This document shows, piece after piece, positions 12,071 through 23,133 of a stretch of DNA of 64,000 nucleotides. Location: the NCBI GenBank assembly GCA_002633025.1, contig NMRB01000356.1, positions 243,916-307,915 on the forward strand, written 5' to 3'. Each line of letters opens with the position of its first letter. The stretch's first letter is position 1. The notes beneath the pieces were generated by a model. It did no database searches and had not been told where the DNA came from. It saw only the letters and a program-made list of their open reading frames with translations. The DNA comes from Notospermus geniculatus. Taxonomy: Eukaryota > Nemertea > Pilidiophora > Heteronemertea > Lineidae. The position numbers and the translations under genes were made by a program.

Positions 12071-12206
12071 GGCCGGGTTTACATCGGATGACACCCGACA
12101 CGAACACGCAGGCGAACAAAGGTTTCATGGGGATGAACCCTTTGTGAAGCCATTGTTCGCCTTCGTGTTCGTGTCGCGTGTCATCTGATGTTATGTAAAC
12201 CCGGCC
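12071..12206. mobile_element. Palindromic MITE, ends GGCCGGGTTTACATC, TAA duplication
   Basis: The arms read GGCCGGGTTTACATCGGATG outward and inward with a short loop. The flanks are TAA on both sides (12068-12070, 12207-12209). The 3-bp TWA duplication fits PIF/Harbinger. Copy 2 has the same element (25441 to ~27256) but with a 1.7-kb hAT-like insertion inside it. Confidence 0.8.
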
Positions 12207-12390
12207 TAAGACTCGTACTATAAAACTAAGACCTGTAAGACTCCACTGTAAAACTAAGAGTAAGACCCACTGGCACTGTACTAATACTATAAAACTAAGA
12301 CCCTACAATAAAATTAAGACCCACTGGGCTATATAAACCTACATTGTAAGACCCTACTATAAAACTGAGACCCATACACTGTAAGTGAAT
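12207..12390. repeat. Degenerate tandem 'ctataaaactaagaccc' repeat
   Basis: Words like 'actataaaactaagaccc' recur about eight times with variable spacing. The same array sits at 27254-27440 in copy 2, where part of it is further duplicated. Confidence 0.7.
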
Positions 12391-12446
12391 GAATTTTTGC
12401 TGAAACTCAAGACATGTCAGAAAAGATTTTCATGCAAAATACTCAC

Positions 12447-12674
12447 CAGACATGCTGCATGAAGTCTCATGGTGTTCATCAAATCAGACTCAGGTTTTTC
12501 ACGGGCTATTTTGCCTAAGTTGCTTTCACTAATTTTAGTCTCTTCGACCCCTGGTTTGCCAGCGGTGTCTGAGTTAACCGAACCCTCCTGATCAGAATCC
12601 ATTCGGCCCAAATATCGTCTTAACGTACGATCATAAGCAGAATGAGAGTAGTACACCTGCGAAGACACTTGCAT
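12447..12674 (-). CDS. Exon A, unrecognised coding exon (copy 1)
   Basis: From ATG 12674 (or from an internal acceptor ...cttcgcag before GTGTACTAC), 76 codons read MQVSSQVYYSHSAYDRTLRR through MNTMRLHAACL to a canonical CTG|GTGAGT donor in phase 0. In copy 2 it differs by substitutions and one in-frame 3-bp deletion, as expected for coding sequence. It lies on the CEP128 strand, inside what would be CEP128 intron 1. I do not recognise the family. It could be an alternative CEP128 5' exon or a nested gene. Confidence 0.5.
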
Positions 12675-13095
12675 GCCGTCAACCAGGTCAGTCTATTCAC
12701 CAGATCAAATGAGCCAGGCCTATGGCTATTTAGCATGGAGTGAATGACAACAATTCATCCGTATGGCAGAGAATGATATTATCACACCACCAAAACTGAT
12801 CCAAGCATTTCATAAGGACTGTATTTCGCCAACGAAATCAGTTGGTTCAATGATTACACACAATGCAGTAGTACGCACATTACTGCTCAAATTTCATTGG
12901 TGCCATCATTTATTGAGAGCCCATTCATATGCCAGGAAGTTGGGCCGTTATCTTTTGAACAACCATTATGCAGGCAGCAAATGACCAATTCCTGTATCCA
13001 TTGTGGCCTAATTACCACGATCATTAGCCATGAGAGGGAAGTACATGTAGTTATAAATTAGCAGCCACAGTACGTTTTTTACTTGAACAAGGTTA

Positions 13096-13666
13096 GGCGA
13101 GAGTTTTTTTATTGTTTGTTTCGCGGATTTTTTTGACATTTTTTTAAAGAGGAGGGCGGAAAAAATAAAAAAATAAAATTTTATTTTTCTCATTCACAAA
13201 CTTGAAGTCGGTATTTTTCAGGTAGGAGGAAAAAATAAAATAAATTTTTTTTTCAAAATAAAGTTTGTATTTCTCATATATCCAAGTTGGGTGAATCAAA
13301 AAGACTTGNTGATCCTTCAACTCCAACTCCGGCTCCCGGCTCAGAGTGAAGGAAGGGCACTGCGGCCAGCACGACGAAGGGGCACAGCCCTTTTAGCCGT
13401 GACCAAGGCACTTTTGGGGAAGGCACACGGCCAAATTCGAGGGGCACAACGGCCAGTGCGACATGGAAATTCCACCACGGCTTTCAGACTTTGGCGTCGG
13501 AGATCGGAGCAAAAATAAATAAAAAAGTTTTATTTTATTTCAAAATCGGGAATTTTGACGTCGGCGGATCCGCGAATGGCCAGAAAATAAAAATTTATTT
13601 TTTTTCCAAAACACCTTTTTGCCACGTCGGCGGATCCGCGAAACAAACAATAAAAAAACTCTCGCC
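13096..13666. mobile_element. MITE with TTA target duplication, ends GGCGAGAGTTTTTTTATTG
   Basis: Near-perfect inverted ends of ~35 bp start GGCGAGAGTTTTTTTATTG. They are flanked by TTA (13093-13095, 13667-13669). Copy 2 shows the empty site 'aaggttatctgtg' near 28337. The interior has A/T-rich blocks and repeated 'gtcggcggatccgcga'. The ends resemble the 3143-4737 element. The 3-bp TWA duplication points to PIF/Harbinger. Position 13309 is N. Confidence 0.88.
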
Positions 13667-13923
13667 TTATCAGTCATTGTCAGTGAAGTTCGTCAAGGGT
13701 TTGTGTGAGCGTTGTCAGAGGGCGGAGTGATCTCACAACCCTTGGTACTGTAGTCAAGATGAGGATGCATCTTTTTACCCATGATATTTTATAGTATTCT
13801 TCAGAGTAGATTGACTGCAAAGACTGTTGCCAATGTCAGTACATACATGCCAAATGCATGGTAGTGAATGAAGCTCAAAATGTCAATAATTATATGTAAT
13901 CCACTTGGGAATGCAAAGAAGCA

Positions 13924-14435
13924 CAGTGTGTTCCCTGGGATTTAGTTGAAACGTGACGGTCGCCTGACGCGCGAAGCGCGGCAGCCGAGGCGCGTAGCGC
14001 CGAACGGGGGGGTGTGTAGAAAATTTTTGATTCTAGAACACTGCAAGACGCCATTTCCGTGCCCGAAAACGCAACGCAGTACTAACTTTCTTGACGGACC
14101 GAAGCGCGCGCAATGAGCCGAGCGCCATCTATGAAATCTCGTTGGCAAGTTTATGAACTAGATAATGCTAGACGGGTGGTGAAGGTAGTATAATTGGACC
14201 GATCCATTATCGTTGTTGAAAGGGGTGTGTAACAACCATCTTCCTCTGTTGCGTCCGTATGAAAACAAGCGTTGGGAGTGCTCAGAATGCGTGTCGGCCG
14301 ATTTTTTTTGCGTGACGGTGGATATTTTAAGCGTGGCGGTTCCACTACGTAGATTTTTTAACGTGGCGCAGGCACAGACGTTTGCATTCTAAACGTGACG
14401 GGCCGTCACGTGTTTTTTAATCAGGGAAAACACTG
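13924..14435. mobile_element. hAT-like MITE, CAGTG...CACTG ends
   Basis: The ends are CAGTGTGTTCCCTGG and the near-complement of 'cagggaaaacactg'. Inner inverted 'acgtgacgg' words lie near both ends. It is part of the block that replaces the CEP128 initiator exon region of copy 2. There is an N just after the right end (14436). Confidence 0.65.
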
Positions 14436-14449
14436 NTGTTCATAGATCA

Positions 14450-15060
14450 GACGGGGCCGACTGACCAGAAACCATCGTAGGCACACACATCATGCTGAGA
14501 TGTCTGTATCTAGAAGTTGGCGCGAAGCCAACTCGGCCGGGCGGCCGCTGTCTGTTGTAGCCTATTCGCACAAACCAAGTAAAGATCTCTTTATCAAAAT
14601 GACGGACACGGGAAAGCTTTTATGTCATTGGAAAGGGAAATTTTGTCGGGAATCCAACCAAATAGTTGAGGCAATTTCTTTGCATCCCAGAGAAATAAAA
14701 GCCAAAGTTCAGGACGAAGTGAAAGATCCTCAAGTCGGGAGTCGGGATCGTCAGCGGGCAAGTGTAATTTTCATATCATCGGGTTTATTTCATAGAAAAC
14801 GCAACCAGCTGATCTTTTGACTGATGCGCCGTCCAAAACGGTAAATCAAATGTTTTTCGAATATTTTTTGAGTGAAGACAATGTTTCAAAAAAGAAACGA
14901 AATGGCCACGACCTCCTCCCCCCCACCCAAACGCAGAATTTCTTTTGTCTTCAAATAATTTTGCTACGGTCCCTATACCAGCACAGGACACCTCTATCGT
15001 CAACATGAAAGTGGATTCAGAAAAGTACACCCAATTTTCACTGTGAAAAGTTGGTCTCAT
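14450..15060. repeat. Dispersed repeat fragment shared with the hAT-like element of copy 2
   Basis: The sequence around 14517-14760 ('ttggcgcgaagccaactc', 'gcatcccagagaaataaaa', 'gatcctcaagtcggga') matches the reverse complement of 25690-25930 inside the element at 25560-27244. An open frame reads ISLHPREIKAKVQDEVKD in one and ISLHPREIKPKVPDTVEV in the other. This may be a decayed transposon-encoded peptide, but I cannot name it. Confidence 0.5.
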
Positions 15061-15061
15061 C

Positions 15062-15175
15062 GGCTAGGGCCGAGTTGGTCATAGCTAGGGCCGAGTTGGT
15101 TAGCAGGGCCGAGTTGGTCGTAGTAGGGCCGAGTTGGTCATGGGCCGAGTTGGCAAAGGGCCGAGTTGGACTGTA
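15062..15175. repeat. Minisatellite of 'agggccgagttggt' units
   Basis: Six to seven units of 'gggccgagttggtc' are separated by 2-10 variable bases. It is present only in copy 1, inside the block that replaced the CEP128 start exon. Confidence 0.85.
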
Positions 15176-15483
15176 TTCACTTGGCCTACATGTACATGTA
15201 TGAAACAACACAGGTGATGCGCCAACAACATGGCCAATAGTAATACAATAGACTAGGTCCACCCTAGCATGCTGCCCTACTAGCCTAGGCAACCCTATCA
15301 ATCCCGATTCAATTTAACTTCCACCACCCACCATTACCACCACATGACATAGACAGTCACACCATCATTCCGAATGCCGGCCATTCCTGACTCAGCTCAT
15401 GAGCTCAGAGAGGCCAGTCAGCTCAGCCAGCTGCAACTAAACTCAATCAATCAACAAAAAACAGCTCTCTCTCTCTCACCTTG

Positions 15484-15556
15484 GTTGGAGGAATTATACC
15501 ATGTATAGGCCTACCCGGCCCCGGTACTCCTGACTACATGGTATAATTCCTCCAAG
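15484..15556. repeat. Small foldback insertion
   Basis: The arms TTGGAGGAATTATACCATGT and the exact complement surround a ~30-nt loop. It is absent from copy 2, so it behaves as a mobile foldback. Confidence 0.75.
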
Positions 15557-15969
15557 CTCTCAGTCACTGGTGACTCTGTCTGGACCGTCAAAATAAAACT
15601 AAAAGATTGAAAAGAGCAGAAAACTGGCTAGCCTACCCTATAGAGTATAGGCCTAGACTAGGCCATCATTATCATACACAGCACAGACTATGTCAACAGG
15701 TGTTAGTTCACCAAATAAGTAAAATTTTCCAAACACAAGACTCAAGAGCACCGGACTCGATTTCTTCTTATCGGGCCGGGCACGCTCTTCGTCCCGACAT
15801 GCACGGACATGTACAAAACAGCACACACTGTACATTGATGTACACAAAAGCACTGCCGGCATATGGAGAGCCAACGGTCGTTTCAAAACAGGGTATTGAT
15901 CTTAACATCCGTGCTGGTTTGTGTGATAGTTTGAAGACGTACTTATTCTATGTTCTCTAGAATTTTATC

Positions 15970-16348
15970 ATACAGCATCCAGTCACGAATATACTGATTA
16001 GAAAGATACTTTTGGCGCAGTTATTTCGCGAGTACCCGCCGCGGTCAGCTCGAAAACACCGCCATTTTCAAACAAAGCAGGTCAGCAGTAAATTAGCAGA
16101 CGGTTTCGTCAGAAATGACAAAAACGTGTCTTCTAGTGTGAGATGGGCACTATACAAAATAGTAGAATTTTATTTACTGGTATTTATCGGTTGAAAAGTT
16201 TTCATACTATTTGATATAAGTAACCATTTGAATTTTTGGCGATTTTTGTGTGCCACTGACCAATCAGAGAAGAGTTTCTAAGGCGGGTTATTTGACCATA
16301 ACAACAAGACACGTGTGTTCTGTTTACAAACAAATGCACGTTTCCACC
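15970..16348. promoter_or_regulatory. Candidate bidirectional promoter, copy 1
   Basis: This conserved stretch lies between the minus-strand CEP128 side and the plus-strand first exon. It holds 'cgccgcggtcagctcg', a 'caccgccattttc' YY1-like word and a CCAAT word ('tgaccaatcagag') ~90 nt upstream of the plus-strand ATG. The same stretch is kept in copy 2 at 30353-30732. The head-to-head layout suggests a shared promoter. There is no expression evidence. Confidence 0.35.
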
Positions 16349-16449
16349 ATGTCCATCATGGGAGAGAAAGCTGGAAAACAGGGCACTATGGCATTTTTAA
16401 TGAAAAATTCCAACATAAAAAGCGCGCTTCTAGAACGAAAACGTCGAAG
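16349..16449 (+). CDS. First coding exon of an unrecognised plus-strand gene, copy 1
   Basis: The ATG sits in a strong initiation context (tttccaccATGTCC). It opens 33 codons, MSIMGEKAGKQGTMAFLMKN and on to LLERKRR, then an AG|GTAGGC donor in phase 2. Copy 2 (30733-30833) encodes the same protein with one Met-to-Leu change. The peptide is short and basic at its end, with no signal peptide. I do not recognise the family. No second exon is obvious before copy 2 starts. The arrangement is divergent from CEP128. Confidence 0.55.
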
Positions 16450-16487
16450 GTAGGCCTAAACCCTAGCCTATTCATGTGCAAAACAAA

Positions 16488-16812
16488 CATGAGCTAAAAA
16501 TTAGTTGGGAAAATGGTTCCGAACATGAACAGCCCCTTTCAGCATCTTCTCTCAAACAATAGCAATGACATTAAAGTACTGGTAGCCATTAGATTTAGAA
16601 GTTTTTCACAAAAGGTCCACTTGAGTGGCAAAAATAGGAATGAAATCATGTCAAAAATTTAACCCTACAGAGATCTGAGATGCAATTTTGCCTGCAAAAA
16701 ATTAAGGATCCATCAAAAAAAACAAGCTGGCAATAAGGCAAGGTTTAAGTTGATGGATGTCCCAACAGACCAGTACTAAGGCATCTATGTACATGTAAGC
16801 ACAGCATACACT
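16488..16812. other. Unique junction between the two copies
   Basis: This 325-bp stretch has no match in the second copy and no coding exon or transposon end that I can identify. It contains the join of copy 1 to copy 2 and is the place to test whether the duplication is real. Confidence 0.7.
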
Positions 16813-17032
16813 TAATTCATGCCCTTCGGCCTACTTGCAGAGCAGGTTAAAAAGATGGGCTTGACTCTCAAAGCGCTTCTTGCAAAGAAAATCTTCTAAT
16901 AACTGATTTCAGAGTATTCTATGATGATATAACAAAGAAATGTACGGTAGCATCAGGCATGATTAGTTGTTAGTAAAACAAAATAAACACTGCACACGAA
17001 TGAAAAGATTTGTGTCAGTTGAGATGACCTCG

Positions 17033-17732
17033 CAGACCCCCAGCTAGGCATTTCCCATGTTTCCAGAGGCGCCGTGCCCTGCCTTAAAAAATAACTGAGA
17101 AATGCGCCCTGCCCCCAAAAATTGTTGCCCAACGTGCCCTGCCCTTCCTTTTCAACCACCCTGCCCAAGAAACGCACGAACTCGCTCTTGCCCCAGGTGC
17201 TGCCACCTGTACGACACTGACGAAGTTAGGATCTCTGCTGTGTCAACATCAGGTACCGGTATGCAATATCTCCGCCCAGATCCAGTCTCAAGCAATTATA
17301 CTTCGATAAGCATGCTTGCTCCTACACGCACTTAGATTATGCGTGATTAGTGTTTGCGCAATACTTTTGTTCTGTGAGGTTTCGGATGCAATGGAAGCCC
17401 AATGATGTGAGAGCAGGCGAAGCAGAAAAGCCTCAAAGAATTGGCAGCTTTGGCTGCCAAGTCAGCGAATTGAAGTTTTATTTGGGTTAGAATCTAACGG
17501 GGTAGAATGTAAATCCTATTTTGCCCATTTTCGCCTGGCTAAATCAGCTGAAACTTTTGACAGCAAAGCGCACGTCCCAGGTTCTGCTGGCGTCATGCCA
17601 ACTTTCATTGTAAGCATTACATGGCAAGCCCTGTCCAGTGCGCGACCCGCGGTATCGGGTAAAGTGCCCTTCTTTTGCCCCAAAGCCAGCTTGGTCCGCC
17701 CTGCCCATTCTTGGCCTCCAGCTAGGGGTCTG
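17033..17732. mobile_element. CAGACCCCTAGCT element, copy b
   Basis: The same element as 502-1218, at the same site and with the same CCTCG duplication (17028-17032, 17733-17737). It was therefore present before the unit duplicated. It differs by small indels, including a TA to TACCGGTA change at 17254-17261. Confidence 0.8.
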
Positions 17733-18587
17733 CCTCGGATGGCCAGTCCTGTACTGACACAGTAACATAACTCAAGTAAACATGGAGAAACAAGTAAATT
17801 TATAATCATACCTGACTCTATAGCTGATGATGAAATAGAAAATATATTCTACATGTGTACCAACCATGAGCATGTAGAAGGATGTCAATGAATGACAGAT
17901 AATTTGGAACAGGCCCATCCATATTACAATGTACATGTACCCTGTCATTTTTCACACTAATTCTGATCCCTGATTGTCCAGGGTCTCAAGCACAGCAAAA
18001 GCAAGGTGTCTGGCTATAGGCCTAGAGGCACTTGTAGGAGTTTTGCAATGGTTATTTGCAATTAATAGCCCTAGTTCCACCTATCCCCAAATTGGTGGGG
18101 TTTTTGAGACACAGCTCTTCCCCGTGCTTAAAAAAACACAACGCACTTACACCTATTTTCAGTATGTTTCATAAGTTACTTAACACGGTGAGAGAGGCCA
18201 CGCCTGAGCCTCAAATTTTGCGGTTTTTTGGGTTTATAGTGCATGCGCAATATGCAACACACTTACCACGCCATCTGTCACCGTGTTTAATAACTAGTAA
18301 TTGCCAAGCTTATTGCTCTTACACAATCTAAAATCCCAGGTGACACATGACAAGTGTCTGAATTAGCCCCAGCGAGTTTGGCGGGTCTAAAAAACACGGG
18401 GTTTTCAAACACGGGTCCATTAGACACGGCAAAAAATAGGTGTACGCACAAGAAACCTGGGTTTTGGTGGGTTCGGGATAGGTGGAAGTACAGCTTATAA
18501 ATGGTAGGCCTGCCTTTTTTCGATATAACTTTTAAAATCATGAAAATGAAAAGTAGCCATGATATGCCCACAAACTAATCCACTCAC

Positions 18588-18766
18588 CTGCCTCTCTTTT
18601 CCAGTTCTTTCTTGAGTTCATCACGGAGGCGCTCCTGGTTGGAGGAGAGTTCCCGCAGAGATTGGTGAAGTTCTTGAATCTGGTCTGGCGCCATCATGTC
18701 ATCCTGAAACCTCACACCTGGGCCCCCTGGTCGCCTGTGACCACGTCCACGATATTCTGCATCACT
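18588..18766 (-). CDS. CEP128: CEP128 exon 5, copy 2
   Basis: A 179-nt exon with the same acceptor, donor and phases as 2419-2597 and the same translation (SDAEYRGRG... to ELEKR). The nucleotide differences seen are silent, for example in the RRPGGPG codons. This is the last CEP128 exon in copy 2. No exon 6 is seen before copy 1 begins. Confidence 0.85.
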
Positions 18767-18797
18767 CTGGAGGAACAGATAACAACAGTTTCATTAC

Positions 18798-19540
18798 CAG
18801 ACCTCTAGCTAGGCATTTCCAAAGAGGCGCCGCGCCCTGCCTTCAAAATAACTGAGGATTGCGCCCTGCCCAAAAAAATTGTTGCCCGATGCGCCCTGTC
18901 CTTCCTTTTCAACCGCCCTGCCCAAAAAACGCGCGAACTCGCTCCTGCCCCCATTGCTGCCATCTGTACGATGCTGATAAAGTTAGGATCTCTGCTGTGT
19001 CAACATCAGGTATGCAAAATCTCCGCTCAGATCCAGTCTCAAGCAATTATACTTCGATAAACACGCTTGCCCCTACACGCACTTTCATTTACATGTACAT
19101 TGTATATGCGTGATTAGTGTTTGCGCAATACTTTTGTTCTGTAAGGTTTCAGATGCAATGGATGGAAGCCCAATGATGCCGCAATGAGAGCGGACGAAGC
19201 GGAAAACCTCAAAGAATTGGCAGCTTTGGCAGCCAAAAGTCAGCAAATTGAAGCTTTATTTGGCTTAGAATCTAACGGATAGCATGTAAATCCTATTTTG
19301 CCCGTTTTCACCTGGCTAAATCAGTTGAAACTTTTGACAGCAAAGTGCACGTCCCAGGTTCTGCTGGCGTCCCATCAACTTTCATTGTAAGCATTACATG
19401 GCATTGTCTGCCTCGTGCCAGTCACAGACGAGCCCAGAATGTCCAGTGCGCGACCCGCAGTATCGGGTAAAGTGCCCTTCTTTTGCCTCAAAGCCAGCTT
19501 GGTCCGCCCTGCCTATTCTTGGCCTCCAGGTAGGGGTCTG
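18798..19540. mobile_element. CAGACC element, copy c (private to copy 2)
   Basis: A third copy of the 502-1218 family, flanked by ATTAC (18793-18797 and 19542-19546). Copy 1 has uninterrupted 'tcattactacatg' near 2630. Its interior is ~85-90% similar by eye to copies a and b. Confidence 0.75.
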
Positions 19541-19718
19541 AATTACTGCAAGTATTTTTATTCAGGGTTTGTACACCCCAAGGGAGATTTTTCCAGGATA
19601 TTCTCAGTACAGTCACATGGTGAAAAGGTGGACCTCAGACCAAGATAAATTTTTTACGCACTGTCGCTATAACTGAGTATGTAGGCCTACATGTACAGTA
19701 TTTTACAAGTGTACACAC

Positions 19719-19774
19719 CGAATAATCCCTCTGAAATGGGGAAGCTCTTCTTCTTGGTGGTCTTCGATGAGGAA
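19719..19774 (-). CDS. CEP128: CEP128 exon 4, copy 2
   Basis: A 56-nt exon identical in length, phase and reading (VPHRRPPRRRASPFQRDYS) to 4771-4826. Splice sites (ttccttcag acceptor, GTGTGTAC donor) are intact. Confidence 0.75.
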
Positions 19775-20071
19775 CTGAAGGAAATGGAGAACAGGAGACA
19801 ATGTAAAGTGTAAGATACCTCGAGGGATATTGTCACGAAACTGGTGGATGTTGTGCAGGGGTGCGAGTAAGATTTTGGGTAGCACTAGCAGTCTCAGCTT
19901 AGTCATGGAGGCCGTAAATGTCAATAACATTTGCAAAATCCCCAATTAATTTAAGCGACCACAATCAATATTATTGCACAATGTGGGGCCCAAAATAGGG
20001 GCATGTGCTTCTGGATGGATAGAAGAAAGATTGGCAATAATATTGCCCGTTTGATCCTCATATTGTGCAAT

Positions 20072-20550
20072 AATGAGGAGGTCGCCTTTTCTCCACGGAA
20101 AGATGTCGCTGCGACCGTATCAGGCCTTTTCATTGTCTTGAGGACGTAATCTCCGTGGCAATGTGAGGTGCGAGCATGAAGCCACAACGTCACGGCAGTG
20201 TGACGTTGACGTTCCGTACGACGTCACAGTGGAAAAGTGGATACGGTCGCAGCGCCATCAAATGGTAGAAAAAANNNNNNNNNNNNNNNNNNNNNNNNNN
20301 NNNNACTTTTTGTGTTTTTGGTTTCCGCCACCTGGTGGCCAAACTGAGAGTCGAATCGGACCGAAACTTGGTGTCGTGGGTCATCTGACCTAGGGGTATA
20401 TATGTACCAAGTTTCAGATCAATAGCTCCAGCGGTTACGAAACGTGCCCTGCTAACGGACAACGACGGACGACGACGACGACGGACGACGGACGCTGCAC
20501 CATCGTAATAGCTCACCCCAGTGAGCTAAAAATTAGGCGACCTCCTCATT
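20072..20550. mobile_element. Insertion with ends ATGAGGAGGTCGCC and an N gap
   Basis: Inverted ends ATGAGGAGGTCGCC / GGCGACCTCCTCAT bound an insertion missing from copy 1 (near 5150). Its right half is a member of the repeat family that ends in gtgagctaaaaa (see 7801-9170). A run of 30 N (20275-20304) shows that assembly failed inside it. Confidence 0.65.
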
Positions 20551-20846
20551 GAATGTGTATGAGCCGCTCTACACTTTCATTTTGCCAAAATACATGTACG
20601 GTAGGTGGTTAAAAACATTCTGGTACATTGTAGGTAGTCAATTTTGCTGTTTGCTACCTTTCTAATGACCATCTTTGTCAGAGCAACAGAGACATGGAAC
20701 AAAAAGTGGGACGAGTTATCACATGCATCATGTCTTTTAAACTGACTGTACTCTACTGCACTGCAAAACAGGTTAACAAGAGAAACAGTCTTCAATCAAA
20801 CGTTTTGGATTTTATTTTTTAAGTACGGTACAATGCTCTTCCTCAC

Positions 20847-20970
20847 CACTAAAATCATCATCATCATCAAGGTCACTAGTCCTGAGGGGGCGGTCATGAC
20901 TTTTTGCCACAGTTGATTTTATTCTCTCCTCCTTCAGCTGGTCCATGGTCTTGTTCATATCATCACGCAA
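20847..20970 (-). CDS. CEP128: CEP128 exon 3, copy 2
   Basis: A 124-nt exon, same phases and splice sites as 5435-5558. It encodes LRDDMNKTMDQLKEERIKST and the acidic DLDDDDDFS end. One substitution in the middle changes the tyrosine codon of the copy 1 'SYDRP' stretch (tcataactt versus tcatgactt, Tyr to His). Confidence 0.85.
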
Positions 20971-21124
20971 CTGGAAAATGGAAAACATGGGATAATCATT
21001 GGAAATATTCAGCAGGCATGTGATAAAACAAGAGGCCTATGGGCCTTGCTCAACAGACCTCACCAACTCAACAATCATCAATCAGCTCCCTGTACCTAAG
21101 GCTTCCCTTACATTGAAGTATACG

Positions 21125-21346
21125 CAGGGCTCGAAAAATAGGGTGCCCGAGTGCCCGCAGGCACCTTGTCTGATGACCAGGGCACCAAAAATCAATAATA
21201 TACACAATAGAACATGCCCGACCGGGCACTAAACCCCCATCATAAAACACTGAAACCCCCTTATTTGGGCACCGACAAAAAAGTCCTGGGCACCAAGAAA
21301 TGAAAAGTCACAAAAAGCAAGGCTCCAGAAAATTTTTCAAGCCCTG
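21125..21346. mobile_element. hAT-like MITE, ends CAGGGCTCGAAAAAT
   Basis: Inverted ends CAGGGCTCGAAAAAT and ATTTTTCAAGCCCTG, with interior words 'gggcaccaaaaat' and 'gtgcccg'. It splits the 'gtatac..gtatacg' palindrome that is continuous in copy 1 near 5707. The target duplication is unclear. Confidence 0.75.
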
Positions 21347-21853
21347 TACGGTATACGAAAACACCGATTAACAAAGGCTTCCCGAGGATTCACGACCGTG
21401 AAGCCATTGTTAACCGGCGTTTTCGTACACCATATACTTCTATGTAAGGGAAGCCTAAGGGCAGATTACCCCAGCCCAAGTATAACCTCTCTTTCCTCAT
21501 TTTGTAGGTGAGTACTGGGGGAAGAATACTCCGGCAAACGAGCCCGAGAAAAATCGAGGATATTGGGGGGCAAATCGGGGCGGGCAAATTCTTCCTAAAA
21601 AGAAAACAAATTTTTAACAAATTCCTCCTCCTGCCCATACGCCTCCTGACATGCCTGAAGTGTCGCCTCCTGAAAGCGAGTCCCGGCGAACCCCGTCCAG
21701 TGAGAGAATGTGCGATGACGTTATTCGTCACGAGAGTTTATACTTGGGGTGATAATAAATTCCAGTGAAAACACTAACAAGGCATTTTTTGAATTCTTCA
21801 CATCTCTATTGATTTCATACCAACCTGACTCTTAGGTCTCTACTGAAACGTAC

Positions 21854-21940
21854 CTTATCCATAGCCACCGTTTGCTGTTCATTAATGTCGCGATACGATG
21901 TCAACATCTTGTCAACTGACCGCAGGTTGCGATTTGTGTC
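21854..21940 (-). CDS. CEP128: CEP128 exon 2, copy 2
   Basis: An 87-nt phase-0 exon identical in reading to 6419-6505 (DTNRNLRSVDKMLTSYRDIN). It follows exon 1 (29077-29226), whose last residues KVDHISSTLK match the human KITTLASTLQ immediately before DTSRNLR. Confidence 0.9.
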
Positions 21941-23073
21941 CTGAAAAAGAAAGTGGACATAGTGACAGCAAGATTATACAAAAATCTATGTTTTGCCGCG
22001 ATGATTTATGGCATGCATCTCTTGAGTCTGAAATCACACAAACTGATGAAACATATTGAGAACTAGCTAATCACCGAACTACAGTACGTATCATCAGCTC
22101 TATGATAGTACAGTAGAAAACGCTTAAGTTGGAGAGGCGCAAGTCGGAAAATCGCCCATCTCGAATGGCTTCGAGAAGTCCTGATTTTTTGTAACGTTAT
22201 TCCAACAAAATATAATCGCATATGTAAGGACACTACGTCTACAAGTCGTATTTTCGGCTACCTCTCGGATGACACAGTTTTGATGCACAAATGGCTGGGA
22301 AATAAGGACTACATGTAGGAGTCATCCTAAGACCTGGAAGAAAGCCGATACAAAATCTCAACGTCATGTCTTCACATTAAACTTGCTTCATTATTAAACT
22401 TGCTTCATAGAATTCCCCAGTTGACTTGTTATAACCACACCATTATGAATAGGTGATGACCATAATCAAAATCAATGACTGTTAACTTTCTCCTGTAGGT
22501 TCAACTATTCATACATTATGTGATATGTCAATTGCCATCAAAGAGCGTATAATTGCCAGATGATTTATAAATGGTGTGCTAATGTAGTATTGTACCGCGT
22601 CCCAGTTAACAGGCAGGCAATGGGTCATGAATAAAGACTAGCAATGCTTTTACTTTCCGATTTGTACAGCATTTAAAATAGTGCATATTGGAGAATCCAA
22701 GTAAAAGCATTTACTAGTCTTTCATTTCTTTTGTTCATATGACCCAATGAGTCAATACTCATACATTGTACTTGATAGCCTACATGGTTAGGGTAAAGTG
22801 GTACAATTCTACCCCCCTTTTTGGGTTTTTTAAGGGTTTCACCACCAAAACAAAACAGTTGAATATCAGCATGAAATTTGGCATGTAGGTAGAGTCAAGT
22901 TAGATGGATGGATGGCTCAATTCAAAATATCTTTTTAATTAAAAAGTCATTTTTGAGAACCAATGTCATGGGCGTTCCACTCAAGGTTCATGAATGCTCC
23001 GCAAGGTTGCCACACAGATGCCTTCGGATTCTGGGAACAATGCGTCCAGCCATGTATGTACATGTACATGTAC

Positions 23074-23133
23074 CTTAAGAATGCCAGGCAGAGGTTCCAC
23101 CTCGGCTTCAACTTGTTTCTCGTTCTCGGACAT
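23074..23133 (-). CDS. Exon C, possible alternative first exon of CEP128 (copy 2)
   Basis: The second copy of the exon at 9273-9332, with the same 20-residue reading. Its donor here is AAG|GTACAT because a TACATG run has expanded just after the splice point. If used, it would join exon 2 in phase 0. Confidence 0.4.

Larger units (their letters stand above)
1..16487. repeat. Direct segmental copy 1 (left edge cut by window)
   Basis: The first bases of the window (ttaattcatgcccttcggcc) recur at 16813. From there the two stretches stay collinear until they diverge after 'ttcatgtgcaaaacaaa' (16487 and 30870). Shared landmarks in the same order are CEP128 exons 5, 4, 3 and 2, exon C, exon A, and the plus-strand first exon at 16349. 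Differences are mostly whole transposon insertions and short indels. This copy carries extra elements at 131, 1651, 2139, 3143, 5805, 6585, 7801, 9949 and 13096. The block at 13921-15180 replaces the CEP128 initiator exon region of copy 2. It could be a tandem duplication or two haplotypes placed in series. Confidence 0.9.
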
